From: Streptomyces curacoi
GTDB lineage: Bacteria > Actinomycetota > Actinomycetes > Streptomycetales > Streptomycetaceae
Direction of reading: 5' to 3'
NCBI RefSeq assembly: GCF_001513975.1
Contig: NZ_KQ947987.1
Span: forward strand, 684,300 to 748,299
Length of the DNA: 64,000 bases
Shown: in pieces, positions 24,468 to 34,550 of the stretch
Layout of the letters: each line of letters begins with the position of its first letter
Position numbering within the stretch: the stretch's first letter is position 1
Program-made: the position numbers and the translations under genes
Notes under the pieces: generated by a model
Seen by the model: the letters and a program-made list of their open reading frames with translations, nothing else
What the model was told of the DNA's origin: nothing
Databases searched by the model: none

Positions 24468-27335
24468 TCACGTCGTACGGCGTCCCGCTGCCAGTCTGAC
24501 GATGTCGACCCGCGATCGGATCCCGAGCTTGCGATACACCCGGGTAAGTGTCGCTTCGACCGTTTTGACGCTGATGAACAGACGGGCGGCGATCTCCCGG
24601 TTGGTCGCGCCCTCCATGACGAGTGCGGCGACCTGGCGCTCCATCGAGGCGAGCCCGGCCAGACCGTCCAGCCCGTCCAGCCCGTCCGGCGCGGAGGCGG
24701 GGGTGGGGACCGCCTCCGCGGGGCGCGCCTCGGTGGCCGCCTCGACCTGCCGCAGCCAGGGCAGCGCCCGGCAACGGCGGAACAGCCGAGCCGCCTCGTC
24801 GTACGAGGTCGGACCCGGCCCGCAGCTGCCCCCGGCCCGAGGGGCGCCGAGCGCCTCGGGGGCGGTGCGCAGCTGGGCCAGGGCGAAGGCGGCCCGCGCC
24901 TCCTCCAGGCCGTAGCCCAGTTTGCCGAGCCGGTCCTGTGCCGACGTCAACTGGGCCACGGCGGCCTCCCGTTCCCCGCGCGCCGCGCGCACCAGCGCCT
25001 CGGCCCGGTCGAGGACGGCCAGGACGCTCTCGCGGTCCAGCCGCAGCGCCTGCTCGCGCGTGACGTCGATGACGTCCTGTGCCTCCGCGAGCTCGCCGCT
25101 GCGCACCAAAGCCTCGGCCAGGTCGCCGTGCCAGCGGCCCCGGGCCGGGTCGGTGATGCCGAGGCCCTGCTCCACCTCCCGCACGCGCCGCAGCGAACGC
25201 ACCGCTCCCTCCGCGTCCCCGGCCACCAGCTGGGCGTGGCCGAGGGCGGCCAGGGCGCGGGAGACGTACATCTGGTCGCCGTCCTCCTCGGCGTGCTCCA
25301 CCGCCTCCCGTGCCAGCGTCAGCGCCCGGTCCACCTCCCCGCCCGCGGCCTCCGCGAGCGAGGTCAGCACGGCGGAGGCCACCTCGCCGATCCCGGTGTC
25401 CCGGGCCAGCCGCAGGCTCTCGCGGGCCAGGTCGAGGGCGCGCCCGCAGTGCCCGGAGTGCAGTTCGGTCTCGGCGACCCCGCGCAGGAAGTGCACCTCG
25501 CTCTCGACCCAGCCGTGCCGGCGCACCTCGCGCAGCAGCGCGGTGACCGCCGCGCGCGCCTCGGGCAGCTGGTCGCTCATGATCAGCCAGCGGAAGCGGG
25601 AGTAGCCGGCCCCGTTGTGATGGCAGGCCACCCTCGGGTCCTGCGGTTCCTCCAGCGCCCGGCGAATGGTCGCGGGGGCGTCCGGGTGGCCCATGAGGGT
25701 CTCGATCTGGGCCTGGAAGGCGAGCGCCATCAGCTCGGTGTACCGGTCGCCGGCCCGTGCGGCGAGCGCCGCCGCGTACGCGGCCTCCTCCCGGGCCTCG
25801 TCGAAGTCGCCCTTCACCAGCACGGCGCGCCAGGTCAGTTGGTAGTGGACCAGGGCGAGCAGCCGGGGGTCCTCGCCCGCGTCGGCCAGGGCCTGCGGGA
25901 AGATCGCGTCGACCTCCGTCATGGCGTGGCCCGCCGTGTCGATCACGATGATCCAGGCCCGCACCCGGTCCGCGGGCACGGTCGCCCGGGTGAGCACCTC
26001 ACGCGCGATGTCCCGGGCGAGGTCCAGCTCGCCGGCGGTGATCGCGTCCTCGGCGGCGTCCAGCCGCAGCACCTCCGGGCTCGGCGGGCCGTCCGCCGGG
26101 GTGTGCCGGGCGGCGAGCAGGCCGATCTGCGCCGCCACCGAGGGGGCTCCGCGGTCCCGGGCCAGGGCGGCGGCCTCGGCGAGACGGGCCGCGACCTCGG
26201 GGTCGGTGCCCGTGGTCGCGAGGGCCAGGTGGCGGGCGCGCTCGATGGGGTCGGAGGCCGCCGTGGACAGCGCGGCGTGCGCGGCACGGCGCTCCTGCGC
26301 GGGTGCCTCCGCGTAGAGCGCGGCGGAGATCATCGGGTGCGCGAACCGTACGGCGGGCCCCTCGGGCTCGGTCGCCAGCAGCCCGAGTGCGGCGGCCTGG
26401 GCGGTCTCGGCCTCGGCGTTGTCACGGCCGGCCGCGTGCAGCAGGGCCAGGGTGGGACGGGCGCCGGCACTGGCGACGAGGAGGGTGCGGCGGGCCTCCT
26501 CCGACAGCATCTCCAGGCGGTTCAGCACCAGGGTGCGCAGCGAGGTGGGCACCGGCAGGGGCTCGCCCGGGCGGGGCGGGGTGGGGTTCTCGGCGAGGGC
26601 GCGGCCGAGCTCCAGGGCGAACAGGGCGTTGCCGCCGCTGGTGCGGTGGATGTCCCGGACGATGGAGCGGGGCAGGCCGGTGTAGCCGCGGTGATCGAGG
26701 AGGGCCGACGTCTGGGCGCGCGAGAGGGGGCCCAGACGTACGGCCAGGGTGTCCGGCGGGGACGCGCGTAGATAGCGGTCGTACTCCTGGCCCTCGGTCC
26801 GCACCGCGCACAGCATGCGCACCGGGGTGTCGCCGAGGCGGCGGGCGGCGAAACCGAGGAGCTCGGCGCTGGCCGGGTCGAGCCACTGGAGGTCGTCGAC
26901 GACGACGAGGACGGGCCCGGTGGCGGCGAGGGCGCGCAGGGCGGACAGCACGGCCAGGCGCAGGGCGAGGCCGTCGCGCTGGAGGGTGGACTCGCCGCGG
27001 CCGGTGAGCGCCGACTCCAGGGCGGTGCGCTGGGCGGTGGGGAGCCGGTCGGACACCTCGTCCAGGACCAGGCCGAGGAGGTCGGCCAGGGCGAGGAAGG
27101 GGAGATGGGATTCGTTCTCCGTGGGCGAGCAGCGCAACACGGTGCGTGCGGCTCCGCCGCATTCCGCGGCCAATGCCCGCAGGACCGTCGACTTCCCAAT
27201 TCCGGCCGGCCCGTGAAGCAGCACGCTGCCGCCCCGCGCGAGCTGCTCACGCGCCGCGGTGAACGGCTCCTCCCTGCCGATGACCTGGTCGGGGCGGCAT
27301 CTGGCAGGCTCCTTGAAGTCCCGTCGCACGGTCAC
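24468..27335 (-). CDS. LAL-type (large ATP-binding LuxR) transcriptional regulator
   Basis: 955 residues, the usual size of LAL regulators. Walker A is GPAGIGKST (residues 42-50), Walker B VLVVVDDLQWLD (about 140-152); a long middle of TPR-like helical repeats follows, and the end is a LuxR HTH (MEGATNREIAARLFISVKTV). GTG at 27335 follows AGGGGAG. A linker holds DGLDGLDGLAGL. LAL proteins are ATP-dependent activators of carbon use or secondary metabolism. The neighbours are a secreted protease and a second LuxR-type regulator; targets unknown. Confidence 0.9.
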   Translation of the reverse strand: MTVRRDFKEPARCRPDQVIGREEPFTAAREQLARGGSVLLHGPAGIGKSTVLRALAAECGGAARTVLRCSPTENESHLPFLALADLLGLVLDEVSDRLPTAQRTALESALTGRGESTLQRDGLALRLAVLSALRALAATGPVLVVVDDLQWLDPASAELLGFAARRLGDTPVRMLCAVRTEGQEYDRYLRASPPDTLAVRLGPLSRAQTSALLDHRGYTGLPRSIVRDIHRTSGGNALFALELGRALAENPTPPRPGEPLPVPTSLRTLVLNRLEMLSEEARRTLLVASAGARPTLALLHAAGRDNAEAETAQAAALGLLATEPEGPAVRFAHPMISAALYAEAPAQERRAAHAALSTAASDPIERARHLALATTGTDPEVAARLAEAAALARDRGAPSVAAQIGLLAARHTPADGPPSPEVLRLDAAEDAITAGELDLARDIAREVLTRATVPADRVRAWIIVIDTAGHAMTEVDAIFPQALADAGEDPRLLALVHYQLTWRAVLVKGDFDEAREEAAYAAALAARAGDRYTELMALAFQAQIETLMGHPDAPATIRRALEEPQDPRVACHHNGAGYSRFRWLIMSDQLPEARAAVTALLREVRRHGWVESEVHFLRGVAETELHSGHCGRALDLARESLRLARDTGIGEVASAVLTSLAEAAGGEVDRALTLAREAVEHAEEDGDQMYVSRALAALGHAQLVAGDAEGAVRSLRRVREVEQGLGITDPARGRWHGDLAEALVRSGELAEAQDVIDVTREQALRLDRESVLAVLDRAEALVRAARGEREAAVAQLTSAQDRLGKLGYGLEEARAAFALAQLRTAPEALGAPRAGGSCGPGPTSYDEAARLFRRCRALPWLRQVEAATEARPAEAVPTPASAPDGLDGLDGLAGLASMERQVAALVMEGATNREIAARLFISVKTVEATLTRVYRKLGIRSRVDIVRLAAGRRTT

Positions 27336-27381
27336 CGCTCCCCTCCGTGTGTCGTGTCCGGGCCAATATTAGGCAACAGTT

Positions 27382-27447
27382 CTTTGAATTTCGGACCGAC
27401 GACGAGGTGAGGCAAATAACAGCAGCCGAGCATAGGGAAATTCAAAG
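27382..27447. promoter_or_regulatory. Paired inverted sites CTTTGAATTTC / GAAATTCAAAG
   Basis: Two perfectly complementary 11-bp arms at 27382-27392 and 27437-27447, centres 55 bp apart, upstream of the LAL start. AT-rich islands in GC-rich DNA that look like paired operators, allowing a looped or cooperative regulator. Confidence 0.5.
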
Positions 27448-27507
27448 CCGGGGTGCATGAATGAGGGGTCGTCGGTGTGGGCTGGACCATGCCGCGGCGC
27501 CCCCGCC

Positions 27508-28338
27508 CTACGGCAGCAGCCCCGCCCGGCGTGCCGCCACCACCGCCTCTCCGCGCGTGTGGGCGCCCAGCTTGCGCATGGCCGACCGCAGATAGCCCTT
27601 GACCGTCTCCACCCCCAGTCCCAGCCGCTCGGCGGCGACCGCGTTCGTCGAGCCGGCGGCCACGCACGCGAGCACGTCCAACTCGCGCGGGGCCAGTGTC
27701 ACTCCGGCCGCCGGGCGCTCCGCCGTCAGCAGGGCACAGGCCTCCAGGAGCTCCGAGCGCAGCGCGGGGTCGGCGATGCGCGGTGCCAACGCCCGCAGGG
27801 CCGCGTGGGCCTCGCGTACCTGCTCCAGGGCGGCGCCCTCCTCGTTCGGCGCCGGCTCCGGACGCGCCGCCGCCAGCAACGCCCGCACCTCCTCCCGCAC
27901 CACCAGCGCCTGCTCCACGTCCCGCGCCGCCGCCACGGCCGCCGTCAGCGTGCGGTCGCCCAGGGGCTGGGCCGTGCGCAGGGCGCCGTACAGCACGCCG
28001 CGCACCCGGCGCCGTACCACGACCGGGACCGCCACCACCGAGCGCAGCCCCTCCACGGCGACGGCGGCGTCGTACTCGTGGGTGATCTGCCGTGAGGCGG
28101 AGTAGTCGGTCACCGCGCAGGGGCGGGCCAGGGTCACCGCCTTGCCGCCCAGGCCGTTCCCGGCGGTCACCGCGAGCCGGCTCAGGGACTCGGTGGCCGT
28201 GCCGTTCAGTTCGCTGATGCGCATCTGGCGGCGCCCGGAGTCCAGCAGGCCGCCGAAGGCCACCGGGAGCCCCGTCGAGCGGCGCAGGCGCACCAGCGCG
28301 CCCCTTATCTCCACCGATGCGGCCGCGTCCACTGCCAC
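27508..28338 (-). CDS. GAF-domain LuxR-type regulator
   Basis: 276 residues: an N-terminal GAF-like sensor (about 1-150, including LGGKAVTLARPCAVTDYSAS and LRSVVAVPVVVRRRVRGVLY) and a C-terminal LuxR HTH (LAPRELDVLACVAAGSTNAV, then AERLGLGVETVKGYL). This combination commonly stands divergent to acyl-CoA ligase genes in Streptomyces, as here, and probably senses an aromatic or fatty acid. GTG at 28338 with an AAAGGG site. Confidence 0.85.
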   Translation of the reverse strand: MAVDAAASVEIRGALVRLRRSTGLPVAFGGLLDSGRRQMRISELNGTATESLSRLAVTAGNGLGGKAVTLARPCAVTDYSASRQITHEYDAAVAVEGLRSVVAVPVVVRRRVRGVLYGALRTAQPLGDRTLTAAVAAARDVEQALVVREEVRALLAAARPEPAPNEEGAALEQVREAHAALRALAPRIADPALRSELLEACALLTAERPAAGVTLAPRELDVLACVAAGSTNAVAAERLGLGVETVKGYLRSAMRKLGAHTRGEAVVAARRAGLLP

Positions 28339-28462
28339 GTACTCGCCCTTTCACTGCGGCTTCCCCGGAGCGCACACCCCCGTTCGGGGGTAGTGAGACC
28401 CACGTCACGGATTAGACGATGACAGAGAGCCGCCCGGCAAGGTCCGGTAACCAGGAGGTCAG

Positions 28463-30133
28463 ATGAAGACGGCGACGGAGCTGTTCCGCGGGGCGCGGGA
28501 CTTCCTGCTCGAACACCGCGAGGACTACGCCACCGCCTACGAGGGCTTCGACTGGCCCCGGCCCGAGCGGTTCAACTGGGCGCTCGACTGGTTCGACGTG
28601 ATCGCGGCGGGGAACGACCGCACCGCGCTGCACATCGTCGAGGAGGACGGCAGCGAGGTCCGGCTGTCCTTCGCCGCGATGGCCGAGCGCTCCGCCCGCG
28701 TCGCCAACTGGCTGCGGGCGTGCGGTGTCCGCGCCGAGGACCGCGTCCTCGTCATGCTCGGCAACCAGGCCGAGCTGTGGGAGACGGCCCTCGCCGCGAT
28801 GAAGCTGCGCGCCGTCGTCATCCCGGCCACCCCCCTGCTCGGCCCCGCCGACCTGCGCGACCGGGTGGAGCGCGGACGTGTCCGGCATGTGCTGGTGCGC
28901 GCCGAGGACACCGGGAAGTTCGACGAGGTGCCCGGCCGCTACACCCGCATCGCCGTCGGCGGCGCGCCCGAGGGCTGGCGGGCGTACGAGGACGCGTACG
29001 CGGCCCCCGCCGAGTTCGCCCCCGACGGACCGACCGCGGCCGACGACCCGCTGATGCTCTACTTCACCTCCGGTACGACCGCCCGCCCCAAGCTGGTCGA
29101 GCACACCCACGCCTCCTACCCGATCGGGCATCTGGCCACCATGTACTGGATCGGCCTCAAACCCGGCGACGTGCATCTGAACATCTCCTCGCCCGGCTGG
29201 GCCAAGCACGCCTGGTCCAACCTCTTCGCGCCGTGGAACGCGGAGGCGACCGTCTTCATCCACAACTACACGCGCTTCGACGCCGCCCGTCTGATGGCCG
29301 AGATGGACCGCGCCGGCGTCACCACCTTCTGCGCCCCGCCGACCGTGTGGCGCATGCTCATCCAGGCCGATCTGAGCGCGCTGCGCACCCCGCCCCGCGA
29401 GGCCGTCGCCGCCGGTGAGCCGCTCAACCCCGAGGTCATCGAACAGGTCCGCCGCTCCTGGGGCGTGACCATCCGGGACGGCTTCGGGCAGACCGAGACC
29501 GCCGTCCAGGTCTCCAACAGCCCCGGCCAGCCCCTGAAGACCGGCTCCATGGGCCGTCCCAGCCCCGGCTTCCGCGTCGAACTCCTCGACCCCGTCTCCG
29601 GCGCGCCCGGCGCCGACGAGGGCGAGATCGCGCTCGACCTCTCGTCGCGGCCGGTCGGCGTGATGACCGGCTACCACGGCGACGCCGACCGTACGGCGGA
29701 GGCGATGGCGGGCGGCTACTACCGCACCGGCGACATCGGCTCCCGGGACGCCGACGGCTACATCACCTACGTCGGGCGTGCGGACGACGTGTTCAAGGCC
29801 TCCGACTACAAGATCTCCCCGTTCGAGCTGGAGAGCGCGCTGCTGGAGCACGAGGCGGTGGCCGAGGCGGCCGTCGTGCCCGCGCCGGACGAGCTGCGGC
29901 TGGCGGTGCCGAAGGCGTACGTCGTGCTGGCGGAGGGCTGGGAGCCCGGCCCCGACACGGCCAAGGTGCTCTTCGAGCACTCGCGGGAGGTCCTGGCGCC
30001 GTACAAGCGCGTCCGCCGCCTGGAGTTCGCGCCGCTGCCCAAGACCGTCTCCGGCAAGATCCGCCGCATCGAGCTGCGCGAGGCCACCACCGCGGGATCG
30101 GACGCCGAGTACCGCGAGGAGGACTTCCGGTGA
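28463..30133 (+). CDS. AMP-dependent acyl/aryl-CoA synthetase (benzoate-CoA ligase or medium-chain type)
   Basis: 556 residues of the acyl-adenylate family, closest in motifs to benzoate-CoA and ACSM-type ligases: [20 protein letters not shown] (P-loop-like A3), DGFGQTE (A5), [15 protein letters not shown] (A7) and the catalytic Lys near KTVSGKIRR (A10). Activates a carboxylic acid as acyl-AMP and then the CoA thioester. AGGAGGTCAG precedes the ATG. Its stop overlaps the start of the next ligase gene. Substrate not determinable; an aromatic acid is plausible given the divergent GAF regulator. Confidence 0.88.
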   Translation: MKTATELFRGARDFLLEHREDYATAYEGFDWPRPERFNWALDWFDVIAAGNDRTALHIVEEDGSEVRLSFAAMAERSARVANWLRACGVRAEDRVLVMLGNQAELWETALAAMKLRAVVIPATPLLGPADLRDRVERGRVRHVLVRAEDTGKFDEVPGRYTRIAVGGAPEGWRAYEDAYAAPAEFAPDGPTAADDPLMLYFTSGTTARPKLVEHTHASYPIGHLATMYWIGLKPGDVHLNISSPGWAKHAWSNLFAPWNAEATVFIHNYTRFDAARLMAEMDRAGVTTFCAPPTVWRMLIQADLSALRTPPREAVAAGEPLNPEVIEQVRRSWGVTIRDGFGQTETAVQVSNSPGQPLKTGSMGRPSPGFRVELLDPVSGAPGADEGEIALDLSSRPVGVMTGYHGDADRTAEAMAGGYYRTGDIGSRDADGYITYVGRADDVFKASDYKISPFELESALLEHEAVAEAAVVPAPDELRLAVPKAYVVLAEGWEPGPDTAKVLFEHSREVLAPYKRVRRLEFAPLPKTVSGKIRRIELREATTAGSDAEYREEDFR

Positions 30134-31722
30134 GCGCACAGCTGTCGTACACGCACGGGACGAGCGACACCGTCCTGCTCGGGGACACGATCGGGGCCAA
30201 CCTGGACCGGGCCGTCGCCGCCTGGCCGGACCGTGAGGCGCTGGTCGACGTGGCCTCGGGGCGGCGCTGGACCTACGCCCGGTTCGCCGCCGACGTCGAC
30301 GAGTTGGCGTACGCGCTGCTCGCGAGCGGGGTGGCCAAGGGCGACCGGGTCGGCATCTGGGCGGTCAACTGCCCGGAGTGGGTCCTGGTCCAGTACGCCA
30401 CCGCCCGCATCGGCGCGATCATGGTGAACATCAACCCGGCCTACCGCACCCACGAGGTGGAGTACGTCCTCAACCAGGCCGGCGTCTCCCTGCTGTTCGC
30501 CTCCCTCGGTCACAAGACGAGCGACTACCGGGCGATGGTCGAGCAGGTGCGGGGCAGATGCCCGCGGTTGCGGGAGACCGTGTTCATCGGTGACCCGAGC
30601 TGGGAGGCGCTGATCGCGCGGGGGACGCCGGTGCCGTTCGAGGAGCTGTCCTGCGACGACCCCATCAACATCCAGTACACCTCGGGCACGACGGGCTTCC
30701 CCAAGGGGGCTACCCTCTCCCACCACAACATCCTCAACAACGGCTACTTCGTGGGCGAGATGATCGCCTACAGCGAGCAGGACCGGGTGTGCATCCCCGT
30801 GCCGTTCTATCACTGTTTCGGCATGGTCATGGGGAATTTGGCCGCTACATCCCACGGCGCCTGCATGGTGATCCCAGCCCCCTCCTTCGACCCGAAGGCC
30901 ACGCTGGAGGCCGTCCAGCAGGAGCGGTGCACCTCCCTGTACGGCGTACCGACCATGTTCATCGCGGAGTTGAACCTCCCCGACTTCGCCTCCTACGACC
31001 TCTCCTCCCTGCGCACCGGCATCATGGCGGGCTCGCCCTGTCCGGTGGAGGTGATGAAGCGGGTGGTCACCGAGATGAACATGGCCGAGGTGTCGATCTG
31101 CTACGGCATGACGGAGACGTCGCCCGTCTCCACACAGACCCGGCGCGACGACGACCTCGAACACCGCACCGGCACGGTCGGCCGCGTGCTGCCGCACATC
31201 GAGGTGAAGGTCGTCGACCCCGTGACCGGGGTGACTCAACCACGGGGCACGGCAGGGGAGTTGTGCACCCGCGGCTACAGCGTGATGCTCGGCTACTGGA
31301 ACGAGCCCGAGAAGACCGCCGAGGCCGTCGACCCCGGCCGCTGGATGCACACCGGGGACCTGGCCGTCATGCGCGAGGACGGCTACGTCGAGATCGTCGG
31401 CCGCATCAAGGACATGATCATCCGCGGCGGCGAGAACATCTACCCGCGCGAGATCGAGGAGTTCCTGTACGCCCACCCGAAGATCGCGGACGTCCAGGTC
31501 GTCGGCGTGCCGCACGAGCGGTACGGCGAGGAGGTGCTGGCGTGCGTCATCCCGCGCGATCCCGGTGACCCGCTGACGCTGGAGGAGCTGCGGGCCTTCT
31601 GCGACGGGCAGCTGGCGCACTACAAGATCCCGAGCCGGCTGCAGATCCTCGACGCCTTCCCGATGACGGTGTCCGGGAAGGTGCGCAAGGTGGAGCTGCG
31701 GGAGAAGTACGCCCGTCAGTGA
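30130..31722 (+). CDS. AMP-dependent fatty-acyl-CoA synthetase
   Basis: 530 residues with all acyl-adenylate motifs: [16 protein letters not shown] (A3), [11 protein letters not shown] (A5), [15 protein letters not shown] (A7), [18 protein letters not shown] (A8) and [13 protein letters not shown] with the A10 Lys. Like FadD/AcsA-type enzymes of medium-chain specificity. The GTG start overlaps the preceding gene by 4 bp (GTGA), so the two ligases are translationally coupled. Two different ligases in one operon suggest a stepwise acid activation pathway or two acids handled together. Confidence 0.9.
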   Translation: MSAQLSYTHGTSDTVLLGDTIGANLDRAVAAWPDREALVDVASGRRWTYARFAADVDELAYALLASGVAKGDRVGIWAVNCPEWVLVQYATARIGAIMVNINPAYRTHEVEYVLNQAGVSLLFASLGHKTSDYRAMVEQVRGRCPRLRETVFIGDPSWEALIARGTPVPFEELSCDDPINIQYTSGTTGFPKGATLSHHNILNNGYFVGEMIAYSEQDRVCIPVPFYHCFGMVMGNLAATSHGACMVIPAPSFDPKATLEAVQQERCTSLYGVPTMFIAELNLPDFASYDLSSLRTGIMAGSPCPVEVMKRVVTEMNMAEVSICYGMTETSPVSTQTRRDDDLEHRTGTVGRVLPHIEVKVVDPVTGVTQPRGTAGELCTRGYSVMLGYWNEPEKTAEAVDPGRWMHTGDLAVMREDGYVEIVGRIKDMIIRGGENIYPREIEEFLYAHPKIADVQVVGVPHERYGEEVLACVIPRDPGDPLTLEELRAFCDGQLAHYKIPSRLQILDAFPMTVSGKVRKVELREKYARQ

Positions 31723-32480
31723 GCCGCTCGGCCGGCCGGCCGCAGCACGACGCAGCACCGGCCGTCCTGGGGGGCGAGGCAGGCCTGGAAACCGGTCTCG
31801 CCCACCCCCCGCAGCACACCGCGCAGCAGATGGAGGTTCATCCCGCACACCGTCTGGGTGTGCTCACGGGCCAGGGCGTGGAAGGGGCAGTTGGCCAGGA
31901 CGATCGCCTCGTCCTCGCGCCGGGGTTCGAAGCCGTGCCGCTCCAGCAGGTCGACGAGGCCCGCGTCGCCCGGCGCCGACCGCTGCCCGCCCCGCTGGGA
32001 GCCGAGCTGTGAGCCGAGCTCCTCCGCCTTGCGGTGCAGCACGTCCCGTACCGGCGCACCCGTCGCGGCGGACTCCTCCACCGCCTGGGCCAGGAGCCGT
32101 CCGGCCAGTTCGTAACGCCGGTCCGGCAGGCTGACGGCGACCTGCCGCGGGGAGCGCCGATAGAGCTTGGCCGGCCTGCCCGCGCCCGGCCCGCTCCGTC
32201 CGCTGCGCCGCTCGTAGACCACGTCGAGCAGGGACTGGGCGGCGAGCCGGTCCAGGTGGAACGCCGCGGTCTGCCGCGCCAGCCCGAGCGCCTCGGCCGC
32301 CTCGTCCCGGCTGACCGGGCCCGGCTGGCGCACCACATGGTCGTACAGCCTTCTGCGCGTCGGCTCGTCCAGCGCGGCGACGGCGGAGACGTCGGCGTCG
32401 GGTACGTCGGCGGCGTGCAGGTCGGAGTCGTGTACTTCTTTCGCGGCATCCACGAACACCAGTGTAAAACCCACCGCCAT
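31716..32480 (-). CDS. Winged-helix regulator with Cys-rich C-terminus (possible metal or Fe-S sensor)
   Basis: 254 residues. The N-terminal winged helix is [20 protein letters not shown] with recognition part [21 protein letters not shown], ArsR/SufR-like. The C-terminal half holds Cys in [17 protein letters not shown] and [12 protein letters not shown], a spacing that recalls SufR-type Fe-S binding. It is divergent from the DoxX gene across a palindrome, pointing to a redox- or metal-linked control of doxX. The ATG at 32480 has no ribosome site, so a leaderless start or a downstream GTG is possible. Convergent with the ligase operon, overlapping it by 7 bp. Confidence 0.8.
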   Translation of the reverse strand: MAVGFTLVFVDAAKEVHDSDLHAADVPDADVSAVAALDEPTRRRLYDHVVRQPGPVSRDEAAEALGLARQTAAFHLDRLAAQSLLDVVYERRSGRSGPGAGRPAKLYRRSPRQVAVSLPDRRYELAGRLLAQAVEESAATGAPVRDVLHRKAEELGSQLGSQRGGQRSAPGDAGLVDLLERHGFEPRREDEAIVLANCPFHALAREHTQTVCGMNLHLLRGVLRGVGETGFQACLAPQDGRCCVVLRPAGRAAH

Positions 32481-32501
32481 TGACTAAAGAAAAAGTGTGC
32501 G

Positions 32502-32533
32502 CTTCTATAGCTAATGAGAGTCATCTATAGAAG
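32502..32533. promoter_or_regulatory. Divergent operator CTTCTATAG-N14-CTATAGAAG
   Basis: A perfect 9-bp inverted repeat, arms at 32502-32510 and 32525-32533. Each arm contains a TATAG core that can serve as a -10 box in one direction, and the right arm touches the doxX ribosome site (AAGGAG at 32531). A bound repressor would block both genes. Confidence 0.75.
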
Positions 32534-32541
32534 GAGTCGTC

Positions 32542-32976
32542 ATGGCCTCCGCAACCACCGGCACCCCACCTGCCGCGTCCCGGCGTCCGGCGCTCGCCGA
32601 CCCCGGCTACCAGGCTTTCCTGGTCCTGCGCATCGGCTTCACGGTGGCGCCGATCCTGTTCGGGCTGGACAAGTTCGCCAACCTGCTCGTGGACTGGCCC
32701 GGCTACCTCGCGCCCTGGATCGACGACATCGTTCCGGGCAGCGCCCAGGCGGCCATGTACGCGGTGGGAGCGGTCGAGATCCTGGCCGGTGTCGTGGTGG
32801 CCCTCGCCCCGCGTTTCGGCGGGTGGCTGGTGGCCGGCTGGCTGGCCGGCATCATCGTCAACCTGCTGACCATTCCGGACTACTACGACATCGCACTGCG
32901 GGACTTCGGACTGCTCCTCGGCGCGGTGGCGCTCGCGCGGCTCGCCGAGCGGTACCACGGCGCGCGGGAGCAGTGA
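32542..32976 (+). CDS. DoxX family membrane protein
   Basis: 144 residues, four membrane helices (FLVLRIGFTVAPILFGLDKF; MYAVGAVEILAGVVVALAP; GGWLVAGWLAGIIVNLLT; DFGLLLGAVALARLA). The first helix with its LRxxxG...FGxxK pattern is DoxX-like. DoxX proteins are small membrane redox-associated proteins; in mycobacteria one works with a superoxide dismutase and a thiosulfate sulfurtransferase. AAGGAG ribosome site. Faces a Cys-rich regulator, in keeping with a redox stress role. Confidence 0.88.
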   Translation: MASATTGTPPAASRRPALADPGYQAFLVLRIGFTVAPILFGLDKFANLLVDWPGYLAPWIDDIVPGSAQAAMYAVGAVEILAGVVVALAPRFGGWLVAGWLAGIIVNLLTIPDYYDIALRDFGLLLGAVALARLAERYHGAREQ

Positions 32977-33002
32977 ACTCGCGGCAGCACGAAAGCCGTT
33001 CG

Positions 33003-33032
33003 AGCGGGGGCGCCGCCCATGGCGCCCCCGCT
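33003..33032 (+). terminator. Intrinsic terminator after doxX
   Basis: AGCGGGGGCGCC and its perfect complement form a 12-bp stem with a 6-nt loop, followed by CATTTTCTT. Confidence 0.85.
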
Positions 33033-33077
33033 CATTTTCTTGTGTCGCGCCTCTTGCGGGCGACTGCCGCGAGGTAA

Positions 33078-33096
33078 TAGGAAGGAAAGGTTCCTA
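33078..33096. promoter_or_regulatory. CsnR-like operator of the chitosanase gene
   Basis: TAGGAA-N7-TTCCTA is a 19-bp inverted repeat 38 bp before the chitosanase start. It resembles the palindrome bound by the ROK-family repressor CsnR ahead of actinobacterial GH46 chitosanase genes. The csnR gene itself is not in this window. Confidence 0.7.
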
Positions 33097-33133
33097 ACAG
33101 TCTCCGAATCCACCCCCACAAGCGGAGAACCAC

Positions 33134-34006
33134 ATGCGCCTTCCCTCCCTACTGAGACGGCAGTCCCCGACCCCCACCCGGCGGCGCCGGCGGAGCACCG
33201 GGCTGCGCACAGCCCTGGCCGCCGTCCTCGCAGCCGTCCCCGCCACGCTGCTCCTGAGCGTGAGCGGGGCCGCGGTCGAGCCCGCGGGTCTCGACGATCC
33301 GGCGAAGAAGGAGATCGCCATGCGGCTCGTCTCCAGCGCCGAGAACTCGTCGCTGGACTGGCGGGCCCAGTTCGACTACATCGAGGACATCGGCGACGGC
33401 CGCGGCTACACGGCCGGGATCATCGGCTTCTGCTCCGGCACCCACGACATGCTGGAACTCGTCGAGTACTACACCGCCCAGGAACCGGACAACCCGCTCG
33501 CCCCGTACCTGCCCGCCCTCCGCGCGGTCGACGGCAGCGACTCGCACGAAGGGCTCGACCCGGGCTTCACCGACGCCTGGGTGAGGGCCGCGCAGACTCC
33601 GGAGTTCCAGGCGGCCCAGGAGCACGAGCGCGACCGCGTGTACTTCGACCCGTCCGTCTCCCGGGCCAAGCGCGACGGCCTGCGGGAGCTGGGCCAGTTC
33701 GCCTACTACGACGCCATCGTCATGCACGGCGCGTCGGGCTTCGCCGCCATCCGGGCCGACGCCCGCCGCCACGCCAGGACCCCGGCGGACGGCGGCGACG
33801 AGACCAGGTATCTGCACGCGTTCCTGGACGCGCGCGTGAAGGAGATGAAGAAGGAGCCCGCACACGAGGACACCAGCCGCGTCGACACCGCCCAGCGGGT
33901 CTTCCTCAACAAGGGCAACCTGCGCCTGAACACGCCGCTCACCTGGCATGTCTACGGCGACCGCTTCCACATCGAGAGGGATCCCGCCCCGTCCGTCAGG
34001 GACTGA
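33134..34006 (+). CDS. csnA: Secreted chitosanase, glycoside hydrolase family 46
   Basis: 290 residues. Signal peptide with an Arg-rich start (TRRRRRSTGLRTALAAVLAA), then the GH46 domain. Catalytic Glu70 in SSAENSSLDW and Asp88 in GDGRGYTAGIIG keep the 18-residue spacing of the Streptomyces N174 enzyme (Glu22/Asp40). It hydrolyses beta-1,4-linked glucosamine in chitosan outside the cell. GGAGAACC precedes the ATG. Probably induced by chitosan oligomers through the upstream CsnR-like box. Confidence 0.95.
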   Translation: MRLPSLLRRQSPTPTRRRRRSTGLRTALAAVLAAVPATLLLSVSGAAVEPAGLDDPAKKEIAMRLVSSAENSSLDWRAQFDYIEDIGDGRGYTAGIIGFCSGTHDMLELVEYYTAQEPDNPLAPYLPALRAVDGSDSHEGLDPGFTDAWVRAAQTPEFQAAQEHERDRVYFDPSVSRAKRDGLRELGQFAYYDAIVMHGASGFAAIRADARRHARTPADGGDETRYLHAFLDARVKEMKKEPAHEDTSRVDTAQRVFLNKGNLRLNTPLTWHVYGDRFHIERDPAPSVRD

Positions 34007-34509
34007 GGAGTTCGGCACGCATGCAGGCCCTCGGCCACCGGTCGAGGCCGGCGTCCGCCTCGTGGGCGCGGATCCTTTGCAGTCCCGGGGTGAGGCCGGC
34101 CTCGGCCAGGACGCGGAAGCCGAGACGCGTAGTACGGCGCGTTCCACGGCACCTCGGTGAAGGTGGTCAGGGTGAGACCGGTCAGGCCCTCCTCGTGCGC
34201 GCGGTCCGCGGCGTACGCGAGGAGGGCCCGCCCCATGCCCCGGCGGGCGGCGTCGGGGTGGACCGAGACCTGCTCGATGTGCAGGGCGCCGTCGACGGGC
34301 TCGCAGATCAGATAGCCGGCCGGGCCGTCGCCCCCGGCGCAGGCGACCCAGGCGCGGCCCGCCCGGCGGTAGCGCTCCAGGACGTCCAGGGCGGGCGGTT
34401 CGTCGTCGGCGACCGCCGCCATGCCGAGGTCCCGGAAGGCGGCGCCCGCGGCGCGTTCGATGTCCTGGAGGACCGGAAGCTCGTCGGGTGCGGCGGGACG
34501 GATGCGCAT
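33996..34509 (-). pseudogene. GNAT acetyltransferase with a 2-bp frameshift
   Basis: From the ATG at 34509 the protein follows a GNAT fold: MRIRPAAPDELPVLQDIERA, the acetyl-CoA loop VHPDAARRGMGRALLAYAAD, and TTFTEVPWNAPYYA. At about 34125-34130 the frame breaks. The rest of the domain (LGFRVLAEAGLTPGLQRIRA to CMRAELLSP) continues in another frame to a TGA at 33996-33998. The total of 514 nt is 2 short of a multiple of three, as expected from losing one CG in a CGCG run. Either a recent pseudogene or a sequencing error. It ends overlapping the chitosanase stop. Confidence 0.85.
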
Positions 34510-34550
34510 GCGCCGAGTGTCCGCCGAGGGCCCCGGGGGGCGCGAGCGGA

